NCBI GenBank assembly: GCA_934486705.1
Contig: CAKSQS010000018.1
Location: 1-40,232, forward strand
Direction: 5' to 3'
DNA length: 40,232 nucleotides
Source of the DNA: an uncultured Eubacteriales bacterium
Lineage (GTDB): Bacteria > Bacillota > Clostridia > Oscillospirales > Acutalibacteraceae
Shown here: positions 8,062-15,751 of the stretch, piece after piece
Position numbering within the stretch: position 1 is the stretch's first letter
How the letters are laid out: each line of letters starts with the position of its first letter
The notes under the pieces: model-generated
Seen by the model: the letters and a program-made list of their open reading frames with translations, nothing else
What the model was told of the DNA's origin: nothing
Databases searched by the model: none
Made by a program: the position numbers and the translations under genes

Positions 8062-8386
8062 ATTATTTATAAAAAGCCAAAATAATATTCGACTAACGAA
8101 ATGCTTAAAGATGTTGATATGCCTTGTGAATTAACCAGTATGGAAGCCTAACATTTTGAAATATCTTATTTTGTGACGGAACAGGTATGACTTTAACATA
8201 ATGGTTGAATGAAATTAAAGGTTTGCGTAAACAAGGCTAATCCACATAGCGGTAATAAACGTCAAGACAGTTAGTATTGTGCTATTTCGTCTCTTTAATA
8301 CAAATTATGAATAGGATTATAATTTAGGAAGAAAGGGCTGTGTTTTAAGGCTTAAACGCATTGTGCTATTTCGTCGCACAGTCACA
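8062..8386. other. Intergenic, degenerate sequence with a 16-bp direct repeat
   Basis: No intact gene is seen. Short open pieces occur (a 16-codon one ends near 8150; another reads WLNEIKGLRKQG), suggesting decayed coding DNA. ATTGTGCTATTTCGTC occurs at 8276-8291 and again at 8360-8375. The second copy leads straight into the hairpin and repeat array that close the island. Confidence 0.4.
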
Positions 8387-8423
8387 TGAAAAAAGCAATT
8401 GCGAAGAGCAATTGCTTTTTTCA
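8387..8423. terminator. Strong bidirectional terminator-type hairpin
   Basis: A perfect 16-bp stem, TGAAAAAAGCAATTGC (8387-8402) with its complement (8408-8423), has a 5-nt loop. It has A-run and T-run sides, so it could end transcription in both directions. It lies 325 nt after the 416-aa gene and also forms the left edge of the hairpin array, so it may belong to that repeat. Confidence 0.6.
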
Positions 8424-8605
8424 GTTATATTCGCCTTACGGCGAGCGGTATTGCTGCGCAGTGATATTCGGCTTTTTGCCGAGTGGTATTCGCTTCGCGA
8501 GTGTTCGCGCGAATATAATATCACTGTGAGCAAAGCGAACAATATCACTTTTGTGGCAGGCAAAAATATCACGCCGAGCACGGCTCGGCATATCACTATC
8601 TCTTT
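8424..8605. repeat. Array of short GC hairpins separated by GTGATATT/AATATCAC spacers
   Basis: At least seven mini-hairpins follow each other, for example CGCCTTACGGCG, CTGCGCAG, CGGCTTTTTGCCG, CGCTTCGCG, TTCGCGCGAA and GCCGAGCACGGCTCGGC. In the left half they are divided by GTGATATT-like spacers, in the right half by AATATCAC, so the whole array is itself an inverted repeat centred near 8510. This resembles repetitive extragenic elements of clostridial genomes. Open frames that cross it are not genes. Confidence 0.65.
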
Positions 8606-8697
8606 ACAGGTGAAAATTTTTATTATATAATTCGTTGCGGTGGTAATAATGCCGAACCTGCGGCAAGGGCGCTGTTTCGCCTGATGTTCGCCGCCGA

Positions 8698-9249
8698 TTA
8701 GAGCTTTTGTTCCTCAATCAGCCGTTCAAGCTCCTTTGCGGCGACGCTTAAGGGCTGCTCCTTGCGCTTTATTAAAATGATATTCCGCTCGGGTATTTTT
8801 TCCTTTAAATCAATTATATTTACGTCCTCATTTTGCAAAAATTCCTCGGGTACAAACCCCACCCCGAGATCCGCCGCCACCATGGGTAATATCTGGTCGG
8901 CGGTGAACGCCTCAATATCGGGGCGGTACGCAAGCCCGTGGGCGGAAAAGAACCCCGAGTAAAACTCAAAGGATTTTGTATCCTCCCCGAGGGAGATAAG
9001 CGGGAAATTCGTCAGCTCCGAAAGGGATACCTGCCTGTTTGCAAGGCTTGAAAAATACGGCGAGCACACCGCAACCTCGTTTATGGGGCGTATGACACTT
9101 TCGGTTAAGGACGCGGAGCGGACGGTCGGGGTGGTCACGACCGCAATATCCGCCGTTCCGTCTTTCAAAGCGGCTATTGCCTGCGGGGTGGAATGGTTGC
9201 TTATTCTTATATGTATGCCCGGGTAGCGCAGCCTGTATTTTTTAAGCAC
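8698..9249 (-). pseudogene. LysR-type regulator, 5'-truncated (effector domain only)
   Basis: The reading frame matches the LysR substrate-binding domain from its usual beginning (LKKYRLRYPGIHIRI, then LKDGTADIAVVTTP, then LPMVAADLGVGFVPEEFL) to the C-terminus. The winged-helix DNA-binding part and linker, about 100 residues, are missing. The frame opens at a GTG with no ribosome site, and a stop codon lies three codons further upstream. The missing 5' end should lie to the right, but that position holds the tail of a transporter gene on the other strand. The simplest reading is a deletion that removed the start of both divergent genes. The remaining piece cannot act as a DNA-binding regulator. 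Confidence 0.8.
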
Positions 9250-9250
9250 G

Positions 9251-9406
9251 GCGTTTTACGGGCGCGAGTGGCAAACGGTTTTAAAATATCTCGTTCCCGT
9301 GCTTTCCTTTTTGGTGGGCGCGGCGGGATATAAGGCAATTTGGCTTTGCTGCGCGCTGCTTTTTATAAGCTTTTGTATGATGTTTGTTCCGGAAAGGGAT
9401 ATGTAA
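9251..9406 (+). pseudogene. C-terminal remnant of an integral membrane transporter (MFS-like)
   Basis: One frame reads AFYGREWQTVLKYLVPVLSF, then a hydrophobic helix (LVGAAGYKAIWLCCALLFISFCMMFV), then PERDM and a TAA stop. It looks like the last one or two membrane helices and tail of a major-facilitator-type permease. No start codon or ribosome site precedes it; it abuts the truncated LysR gene at about 9250. Together they look like the scar of a lost divergent regulator/transporter pair. Confidence 0.6.
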
Positions 9407-9410
9407 ATAA

Positions 9411-9431
9411 ATGCGGCGACAGTGCCGCCGC
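9411..9431. terminator. Short GC hairpin between the transporter remnant and the 59-aa gene
   Basis: GCGGCGACAGTGCCGCCGC folds into a stem of about 6 bp with a small loop. On the - strand it follows the 59-aa gene and is trailed by ATTTATTT, a weak terminator. Confidence 0.4.
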
Positions 9432-9442
9432 ACCTATTAAAT

Positions 9443-9622
9443 TTAATGAAACATTGTCTGAACGCCGTCAACAAAATCGCCCACGGCTTTTACAAGCTTT
9501 GCCGAGCCCTTGGTAATGTTTTTATTATCGTTAAGCATTACCTTACCCACGGCGAGCGCCGCAGCGCCGGCTACCATTCCGGCACCGAGACCCTTCATAA
9601 ATGTCATTGTTCCGTTTTGCAT
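9443..9622 (-). CDS. Small 59-aa protein with one glycine/alanine-rich hydrophobic helix
   Basis: I do not recognise a family. The protein starts MQNGTMTFMKGLGAGMVAG and has one hydrophobic stretch (residues 8-30, rich in Gly and Ala), then a polar, basic second half ending VDGVQTMFH. This is consistent with a small membrane-associated protein reminiscent of YtxH-type proteins. The ATG is preceded by a very good ribosome site (GGAGGG, 8 nt). It is transcribed away from the ATP synthase operon, from the AT-rich gap at 9640-9735. It is too well set up to be a chance frame, but its role is unknown. Confidence 0.72.
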   Translation of the reverse strand: MQNGTMTFMKGLGAGMVAGAAALAVGKVMLNDNKNITKGSAKLVKAVGDFVDGVQTMFH

Positions 9623-9736
9623 ATTTTAACCCTCCTTTTTTCATTATTATATCCCGAAAATTCGGCAATTTATAATGTTGTGAAAAAAATAACAGATAAT
9701 TCAAAAGCTTGAGTTGATATTTGTGTAAAAATAGAC

Positions 9737-9765
9737 TTGACATTATTGGATATAAGTAATAAAAT
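9737..9765 (+). promoter_or_regulatory. Sigma-A promoter of the ATP synthase operon
   Basis: TTGACA (9737-9742), a 17-bp spacer and TAAAAT (9760-9765). Transcription would begin near 9772, just before the GAGGGGG ribosome site. Confidence 0.85.
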
Positions 9766-9806
9766 AGTACAATAATTGCGAGGGGGTATGCTTTACGGTC
9801 GGCGGT

Positions 9807-10100
9807 TTGATTGCGTTTGTATTCGGAATAGCGGAAGCGCTGATGCTGAAAAGCGCGCTTTCCTCTTTCACTTCGGGTAATTACACCAAAGCGGTTACCC
9901 TTGTGCTCATAAAGCTTTTGCTTTACGGTGCGGCAACAGCCCTGCTTGTGTTTGTATTTCCGAAGTCACTTTACGCCTGCCTTATCGGCTATGCGGCGGG
10001 TTTGCCGCTTGCAGTAGTCGGTTGGTTTATATATTACACTGTGCGTACCCAAAGGGTAAAATCGGGGGATGATAAAAACGAAAGCAATAACAATAACTGA
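9807..10100 (+). CDS. AtpI-like small membrane protein at head of atp operon
   Basis: The protein has 97 residues with three hydrophobic segments (about 1-16, 30-51 and 55-78) and a polar tail rich in Asn. By position, before atpB, and membrane topology it is probably ATP synthase subunit I, which helps c-ring assembly or metal supply in other bacteria; similarity is not clear enough to name it. The start is a problem. The only in-frame standard start is TTG 9807, 20 nt after the ribosome site AGGGGG (9781-9786). The ATG at 9788 is out of frame and touches the ribosome site. Upstream in-frame codons read on sensibly (FTVGG), so the true N-terminus may be longer and use a rare start, or a one-base error or indel is present. 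It overlaps atpB by 32 nt. Confidence 0.6.
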   Translation: MIAFVFGIAEALMLKSALSSFTSGNYTKAVTLVLIKLLLYGAATALLVFVFPKSLYACLIGYAAGLPLAVVGWFIYYTVRTQRVKSGDDKNESNNNN

Positions 10101-10974
10101 ATTTGCGTTTTCCGCCGTGCTTTTTTTACTGGGATTTATAGGCTACTGCGCCGTTCATTCCTACATTAAGCACCACGGGGAAACAAAGGCGCTTAAAAAA
10201 CGCTCGGTTCTGCTTTTGGCGCTTGCCGTTATAGCCGCGTGGTTCTTTATAGGCACGGCGGTAACGTCGGTTTCAAGCGGCAAAGCGGGCATGAACGTGG
10301 AATTTGAAATGTTCAGCGAGCGGGTAACGCTTTTCGGCGTTTCATTTGCGCAAACTACGGTACTTACCTGGATAATAATGCTTTTAGTGCTTGTTTTCTG
10401 CCTTATTTTCAGGTTTATACTGTTCCCACGCTTTGATAAGGACAGACCGAAAAACGCCTTTCAGAATGTAATGGAGCTTGCGGTTGAGGCAATGGAAAAC
10501 TTCACCAAAGGCGCAGTGGGCGATTATTCAGAGAAATTAGCGCCCTATATGTTCTCGCTTGCGGTGTTTATGGTCTTTTCGGCGGCATCGGAGCTTTTCG
10601 GCTGCCGACCGCCCACATCAGACCTTTTAATAACCCTTTCAATGGGTCTTATAACCTTTGCGCTTATTAACTTCTACGGTGTAAAGAAAAAGGGCTTCGG
10701 CGGAAGAATAAAATATCTTTCAAGCCCTACGCCCGTAATACTGCCAATGAAGATATTGAGCGACGTTGCTGTTCCTATTTCGCTTGCCTGCCGACTTTTC
10801 GGCAATATGCTCGGCGGAATGATAGTAATGGACCTTTTAAAGTCGGTTTTAGGCGGCTATGCGTCGGGTATCCCGGCGGTGGCGGGGCTTTATTTCAACC
10901 TTTTCCACCCGCTTATACAAACATATATTTTCATAATACTTTCGCTTACGTTTATAAACGAGGCAATTGAGTAA
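10069..10974 (+). CDS. atpB: ATP synthase F0 subunit a
   Basis: This is the stationary membrane subunit that forms the ion half-channels against the c-ring. The essential arginine is in ISLACRLFGNMLGGMIV, equivalent to the SLRLFGNM motif of the family. LHPLIQTYIF-like helix 5 sequence (LFHPLIQTYIFIILSL) follows. At 301 residues it has two extra N-terminal hydrophobic stretches (residues about 9-30 and 44-65) before the usual beginning near FEMFSERVTLFG, where a second ATG (10291) could also serve. AAAGGG lies 12 nt before the chosen ATG. It is followed 16 nt later by atpE. Confidence 0.93.
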   Translation: MIKTKAITITEFAFSAVLFLLGFIGYCAVHSYIKHHGETKALKKRSVLLLALAVIAAWFFIGTAVTSVSSGKAGMNVEFEMFSERVTLFGVSFAQTTVLTWIIMLLVLVFCLIFRFILFPRFDKDRPKNAFQNVMELAVEAMENFTKGAVGDYSEKLAPYMFSLAVFMVFSAASELFGCRPPTSDLLITLSMGLITFALINFYGVKKKGFGGRIKYLSSPTPVILPMKILSDVAVPISLACRLFGNMLGGMIVMDLLKSVLGGYASGIPAVAGLYFNLFHPLIQTYIFIILSLTFINEAIE

Positions 10975-10990
10975 CAGGAGGAATTTAAAA

Positions 10991-11203
10991 ATGGTAGCAA
11001 TTGGTGCAGGTTTGGCAATTTTAACGGCGGTGGGCGCAGGTCTCGGTATGGGCATTGCAACAGGCAAGGCGGTTGAGTCGGTGGCTCGTCAGCCCGAGGC
11101 TTCGGGTAAAATAAACGCGATACTGCTTTTAGGCTGCGCGCTGGCGGAATCAACGGCAATTTATGCGTTCGTTGTAGCGCTTATTTTGGCTGCAAAAGTA
11201 TAA
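10991..11203 (+). CDS. atpE: ATP synthase F0 subunit c (proteolipid)
   Basis: A 70-residue hairpin of two membrane helices forms the rotor ring. The loop KAVESVARQPEASGK and the ion-binding carboxylate Glu53 in ALAESTAIYAFV are plain. In Na+-translocating rings such as Ilyobacter, the first helix has Gln where this protein has Met20 (GLGMGIATGKAVES), and the second helix has Val where Leu51 is found. The Ser after the Glu is kept. Loss of the Gln suggests proton rather than sodium coupling, as inference. The ATG has AGGAGG 9 nt upstream; the frame also reads through from inside atpB, but that start is not credible. Confidence 0.96.
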   Translation: MVAIGAGLAILTAVGAGLGMGIATGKAVESVARQPEASGKINAILLLGCALAESTAIYAFVVALILAAKV

Positions 11204-11221
11204 TTTGAACGGAGAATCATC

Positions 11222-11731
11222 ATGTTCGGTTTGCAAATATCAGATGCCATAAGGGATCTGATAATAAATATAATCAATATAATCGTTCTGTTTGTCATTG
11301 TTAAATCGCTTGCATACAAGCCGGTTAAAAAATTTCTTGACGCGCGCAAGGCGAGAATAGACGAAAGCCTTAAAAACGCAGAGGACAAAAACGCCGAGGC
11401 GTACGCTTTAAAGGCGCAGTATGAGGACGCTTTAAAGGAAAGCCGGCAGGAAAGCAATAAAATTATTGGCGAGGCGGAGCTTTCTGCGCAGAAAAGAGCC
11501 GCCGAAATTACGGCTGACGCCGATAAAAAGGCGGCGGACATTACCGAAAAGGCAAGAAAGGACGCCGAGCGCGAGTATAACGAGCGTATGTCGGGACTTA
11601 AAGCGGACGTTACCGATATAGCCTTTGATATTTCAAAGAAAATTCTTTCGCGCGAGGTTACCGACGCCGATAATATGGCGATTGCCGATGAGTTTTTCTC
11701 GAAATACGGGGAAAAGGAAGAAAAAGTATGA
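11222..11731 (+). CDS. atpF: ATP synthase F0 subunit b
   Basis: This is the peripheral stalk subunit. One N-terminal membrane helix (LIINIINIIVLFVIVKSL, residues 13-30) leads into YKPVKKFLDARKARIDESL, the conserved entry to a long alanine/glutamate/lysine-rich coiled coil (about 45-145). The length of 169 residues is normal. CGGAGA precedes the ATG. Its last four bases overlap the start of the delta gene (ATGA). Confidence 0.95.
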   Translation: MFGLQISDAIRDLIINIINIIVLFVIVKSLAYKPVKKFLDARKARIDESLKNAEDKNAEAYALKAQYEDALKESRQESNKIIGEAELSAQKRAAEITADADKKAADITEKARKDAEREYNERMSGLKADVTDIAFDISKKILSREVTDADNMAIADEFFSKYGEKEEKV

Positions 11732-11946
11732 AAACGGTAGTTATAACCGCCGCGGATAATATGTCGGAAGCAACCTATGCCCGCATATGCCGCGGTTTCC
11801 GCGAGAAATTGGGTGAGGATATAAGCTTTGAAAGAGTGACCGATAACGGAATTATCGGCGGCTTTATCGCCGACGCGGACGGTGAAATTTACGATTTGAG
11901 CATTTCCTCGCAGCTTAAAGAAATGCAGAAAAAAATTGACGGATAA
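11728..11946 (+). CDS. atpH: ATP synthase F1 delta subunit, minimal C-terminal form
   Basis: The delta/OSCP subunit joins the b stalk to the top of F1. Only 72 residues are present; bacterial delta is usually about 170-185. The visible part matches the C-terminal domain (FERVTDNGIIGGFIADADGE, then IYDLSISSQLKEMQKKI), which contacts subunit b. The N-terminal six-helix domain that binds the alpha N-termini is absent, and there is no room for it: the gene begins inside the end of atpF and atpA follows 14 nt later. The frame is intact, so this looks like a reduced subunit rather than a broken gene. Assignment rests on position plus the GGF...YD pattern. Confidence 0.78.
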   Translation: MKTVVITAADNMSEATYARICRGFREKLGEDISFERVTDNGIIGGFIADADGEIYDLSISSQLKEMQKKIDG

Positions 11947-11960
11947 AGGCGGGAAAAACT

Positions 11961-13481
11961 GTGCCGGAAATTAAAAACGAAGATATAGGCAGCGTTCTTA
12001 AAAAAAGAATAGCCGATTTTCACACCGCGCCGATAGTCTACCGCTGCGGTAAGGTTTCAAGCGTGGGCGACGGCGTTGTAAGGGTAAAGGGCTTGCCCGA
12101 CCGCCTTTACGGCGAGCTGCTCGAATTTGAGGGCGGAGTTTACGGTATGGCGCTTGACCTTGAAGAGGACGGCGTAGGCGCAGTGCTTATGGATAATTCC
12201 GATTCCGTAAGCGTTGGCAGCACCGTTAAGGGCACGGGCGTTGTGGCTGAAGTGCCTGTGGGGCAATCGCTTATAGGCAGGGTTATAGACCCTATAGGCA
12301 GACCGCTTGACGGCGAGCCGCTTGTAACCAAGGAATACCTGCCCTGCGAGAGAACAGCGCCTACAATTATGCAGCGCCGCCCGGTGGATAAACCCCTTGA
12401 AACGGGAATACTTGCTATTGACAGTATGATACCGATAGGCAGGGGTCAGCGCGAGCTTATTATAGGCGACCGCCAGACGGGTAAAACCTCAATAGCGATT
12501 GATACGGTCATAAACCAGAAAAACAGCGACGTTTTGTGTATTTACTGCGCGATAGGTCAAAAGGCCTCCAACATATCGCAGATAATGGAAACGCTTAAAA
12601 ACACGGGGGCTATGAAATACAGCGTGGTGGTTGCCGCCACCGCGTCGGACAGTCCCGCAATGCAGTATTTAGCGCCCTACGCCGCCTGCGCCGTGGCAGA
12701 GGGCTTTATGAAAACGGGAAAAGACGTGCTTGTAATATACGATGATTTATCAAAGCACGCCGTGGCTTACCGTACCATGTCGCTGCTTTTACACAGACCA
12801 CCCGGACGTGAAGCATACCCGGGCGATGTTTTCTACCTGCACAGCCGTTTGCTTGAGCGCAGCGCCTGCTTATCGGAAGAGCTCGGCGGCGGCAGCATTA
12901 CCGCAATGCCGATAATTGAGACAATGGGCGGAAATATATCCGCATATATCCCGACCAACGTTATTTCCATAACCGACGGTCAGATATACCTTGAAACAGA
13001 GCTTTTCCACAGCGGCGTGCGCCCGGCTGTAAATACCGGTCTTTCGGTTTCGCGTGTGGGCAGAGCGGCGCAAAGTAAAGCTATGCAAAAGGTTTCGGGC
13101 TCTTTGCGTATTGACCTTTCGCAATACCGCGAAATGGCGGTATTTACGCGTTTCGGCAGTGATGTTGACGAATCTACAAGAAAGCTGCTTGACCGCGGCA
13201 GAACCCTTACCGAGCTTTTAAAGCAGCCGAAAAGCCGCCCGTACACCCTGTTTGAGCAGGTGGCGCTGCTATTTGCTTACCGCAGTGATATTTTTGCGGG
13301 CGTGCCCGAAGCGGAATTGAAGGCATATGCAAAGGATATGCTAAGCAACCTTAGCAAAAACCTTTCTGCCGTGCGCGATACGGTAAACGCAAGCGGCGCT
13401 TTGAGTGATGAAAACGCCGAGCGTATGAAAACGGCGCTTACTAATTTTAAGGAAAATTCTGCATATGGAAAACATCAGTGA
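11961..13481 (+). CDS. atpA: ATP synthase F1 subunit alpha
   Basis: This is the non-catalytic nucleotide-binding subunit. An N-terminal helix (MPEIKNEDIGSVLKKRI), normally the docking site for delta, is followed by the beta-barrel (VGDGVVRVKGL), the P-loop GDRQTGKTSIAID, and the alpha hallmark region PAVNTGLSVSRVGRAAQ. The length of 506 residues is normal. The start is GTG with an AAAGGCGGG site upstream. It overlaps atpG by 17 nt. Confidence 0.98.
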   Translation: MPEIKNEDIGSVLKKRIADFHTAPIVYRCGKVSSVGDGVVRVKGLPDRLYGELLEFEGGVYGMALDLEEDGVGAVLMDNSDSVSVGSTVKGTGVVAEVPVGQSLIGRVIDPIGRPLDGEPLVTKEYLPCERTAPTIMQRRPVDKPLETGILAIDSMIPIGRGQRELIIGDRQTGKTSIAIDTVINQKNSDVLCIYCAIGQKASNISQIMETLKNTGAMKYSVVVAATASDSPAMQYLAPYAACAVAEGFMKTGKDVLVIYDDLSKHAVAYRTMSLLLHRPPGREAYPGDVFYLHSRLLERSACLSEELGGGSITAMPIIETMGGNISAYIPTNVISITDGQIYLETELFHSGVRPAVNTGLSVSRVGRAAQSKAMQKVSGSLRIDLSQYREMAVFTRFGSDVDESTRKLLDRGRTLTELLKQPKSRPYTLFEQVALLFAYRSDIFAGVPEAELKAYAKDMLSNLSKNLSAVRDTVNASGALSDENAERMKTALTNFKENSAYGKHQ

Positions 13482-14343
13482 ATTAAAGCAGCATCTTCAC
13501 GCCGTTACGCAGACAAGGCAGATTTCAAACGCAATGTATCTGCTTTCCACCTCGCGTATCAGGAAATCGATGCAGAATATTGACTACAACCTCACATATA
13601 TGCGCAAGCTGCGCGCCACTATGAAGGATATTGTATCCAAAACAAAGCATAACTCTTTAAGCGACCCGTTTATTGAGCTTACCGAGGGCGGCAAGGCTCT
13701 GTTCTTTGTAATTACCTCGGATAAGGGGCTTTGCGGCGGCTACAATTCCGCGGTAGTCTCCTTGGCGCTGCAAAAAATGCGGGAGTATAAGGAAACTGTG
13801 GTTTATTCCTTGGGGCTTAAGGGCACGGAAATGTTTCTATCCCGAGGGATAAAGCCCGATGAGAGCTGGTACGGCGCTTCTCAGCGCCCCTCGCTTTACT
13901 CGGCGCGGGATTTGGGAGAAAGAATAGTTGAGCTTTATGACGACTGCATGGTAAGCGAGGTTTATATAGTTTATACCGAATATGTAAATTCTGCGGTGCA
14001 AAAGCCCGTTTGCAAGCGCGTTTTACCGCTTTTACGGCGCGATTTTGACGATGTTGAATACGAAAACAAATACACCGCCGAGGTAATTTACGAGCCGGAT
14101 TTGCAAACGGTTTTCGACCGAATGGTGCCGCAGTATGTAATAGGTATGATGTACGATATTATGATGCAGGCGGCGGCGAGCGAAAACGCCGCAAGAATGA
14201 CGGCAATGCAAAACGCAACCAAAAATGCCGATAAAATGATTGCAAAGCTTACCGAACAAATAAACGCCGTGCGCCAGCTGGTTATTACCAACGAGATAAC
14301 CGAAATAGCGGCGGCAACACAGGTACAGAATAACGGAGTATAG
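13465..14343 (+). CDS. atpG: ATP synthase F1 subunit gamma
   Basis: This is the central rotor shaft. The N-terminal helix (ISELKQHLHAVTQTRQISNA) and the C-terminal helix (AARMTAMQNATKNADKMIAK) form the coiled coil inside the alpha/beta ring. FVITSDKGLCGGYNSAV is the family signature. The length of 292 residues is normal. Its start lies within the end of atpA, implying translational coupling. Confidence 0.97.
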   Translation: MENISELKQHLHAVTQTRQISNAMYLLSTSRIRKSMQNIDYNLTYMRKLRATMKDIVSKTKHNSLSDPFIELTEGGKALFFVITSDKGLCGGYNSAVVSLALQKMREYKETVVYSLGLKGTEMFLSRGIKPDESWYGASQRPSLYSARDLGERIVELYDDCMVSEVYIVYTEYVNSAVQKPVCKRVLPLLRRDFDDVEYENKYTAEVIYEPDLQTVFDRMVPQYVIGMMYDIMMQAAASENAARMTAMQNATKNADKMIAKLTEQINAVRQLVITNEITEIAAATQVQNNGV

Positions 14344-14353
14344 GTGACGCTTA

Positions 14354-15736
14354 ATGGAATACACGGGTAAAATAATTAAAATATCGGGCCCTGTTATAGA
14401 TATTCGCTTTGATAACGGGCAAATACCGCCGATAAACGCGCTTGTTACCGTTGAGGAATACGCAAAGCACGCCGAAATAGCCGCGCATTTGGGCGGCGGC
14501 GTTGCGCGCGCAATAGCGCTTGAAGCAACCGAGGGCTTGCGCTGCAACCTTAAAGTAACATCCGACGGCAAGGGTATTGAAGTGCCCGTAGGCAAAGAGG
14601 TTATAGGCCGCGTGGTGGACGTTCTCGGCAGACCAATTGACGAAAAGGGCGAAATAAAGGCGGAAAAATACCTGCCCATACACCGCAGCGCTCCCCCGCT
14701 TAACAAGCAAAAGCCCGCAACCGAGCTGCTTGAAACGGGAATTAAGGTAATAGACCTTTTAGTGCCCTACGCCAAGGGCGGAAAAATAGGTCTTTTCGGC
14801 GGCGCGGGCGTGGGTAAAACCGTGCTTATAATGGAAATGATTCACAATATCGCCGTAAACCACGGTGGTTACTCAGTGTTTACGGGCGTTGGCGAGCGCA
14901 GCCGCGAGGGTAACGAGCTTATTCACGATATGGAAAACAGCGGCGTTATTGAGAAATCAATACTTGCCTTCGGGCAAATGAACGAGCCCTCGGGCAGCCG
15001 TATGAGGGTTGCTATGACCGGGCTTACAATGGCGGAATATTTAAGGGACGAAAAAAACCAGGACGTGCTTTTGTTTATTGATAATATCTACCGTTTTGTT
15101 CAGGCGGGTAACGAGGTAAGCGCCCTGCTCGGCAGACTGCCGAGCGCGGTCGGTTATCAGCCTACGTTAGCGCAGGAGTTAGGCGAGGTGGAAGAGCGCA
15201 TAGCCTCGACCGATAAGGGGTCTATTACCTCTGTTCAGGCGGTTTACGTCCCAGCGGACGACCTTACCGACCCCGCGCCCGCCACAATATTTACCCACCT
15301 TGACGCTACCACGGTTTTATCAAGAAGCATTGCTGAGCAGGGCATTTACCCCGCGGTTGACCCGCTTGAGTCAACAAGCCGCGCGCTTGAGCCCGAAACG
15401 GTGGGCGAAAAGCACTACAGCGTAGCCCGCAGGGTTCAGGAGTGCCTGCAAAGATATGACGATTTAAAGGATATAATCGCTATTTTGGGTATGGAAGAGC
15501 TTTCCGCCGAGGATAGGCTCACCGTTTACCGTGCAAGAAAGATTCAAAACTTTTTATCGCAGCCTATGAGCGTTGCAAAGGCGTATACGGGCGCAGAAGG
15601 GCGCTTTGTGCCGCTTGACGAGACGATTGAGGGCTTCCGTCAGATAGTCGACGGCGAGGTGGACGACCTGCCCGAGCTTGCTTTCTTTATGGTGGGCAAT
15701 ATTGAAGAAGCAAAGGAAAAAGCGAAAACGCTTTAA
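14354..15736 (+). CDS. atpD: ATP synthase F1 subunit beta
   Basis: This is the catalytic subunit. The P-loop GGAGVGKTVLIMEMIHN, the catalytic glutamate region GVGERSREGNEL, and the Walker B/DELSEED-neighbour region FIDNIYRFVQAGNEVSALLG are all intact. The usual Phe in DNIFRF is Tyr, a mild change. The protein has 460 residues. Ten nt separate it from atpG, and 15 nt from atpC. Confidence 0.98.
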   Translation: MEYTGKIIKISGPVIDIRFDNGQIPPINALVTVEEYAKHAEIAAHLGGGVARAIALEATEGLRCNLKVTSDGKGIEVPVGKEVIGRVVDVLGRPIDEKGEIKAEKYLPIHRSAPPLNKQKPATELLETGIKVIDLLVPYAKGGKIGLFGGAGVGKTVLIMEMIHNIAVNHGGYSVFTGVGERSREGNELIHDMENSGVIEKSILAFGQMNEPSGSRMRVAMTGLTMAEYLRDEKNQDVLLFIDNIYRFVQAGNEVSALLGRLPSAVGYQPTLAQELGEVEERIASTDKGSITSVQAVYVPADDLTDPAPATIFTHLDATTVLSRSIAEQGIYPAVDPLESTSRALEPETVGEKHYSVARRVQECLQRYDDLKDIIAILGMEELSAEDRLTVYRARKIQNFLSQPMSVAKAYTGAEGRFVPLDETIEGFRQIVDGEVDDLPELAFFMVGNIEEAKEKAKTL

Positions 15737-15751
15737 GGTTGTAGTTGTATT

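Noticed and set aside
8361..8630. Open frames on both strands across the hairpin array
   Set aside because: They consist of repeat and hairpin sequence; the peptides have no protein-like pattern.
8627..8701. Short open tail (ending EPAARALFRLMFAAD) next to the truncated LysR gene
   Set aside because: It looks like a C-terminal coding remnant, but it is about 25 codons long without start or identifiable family, so not listed as a pseudogene.
14032..14706. 224-codon frame antisense to atpG/atpD
   Set aside because: Shadow of GC-rich coding sequence; lies across two well-supported genes and has no family features.
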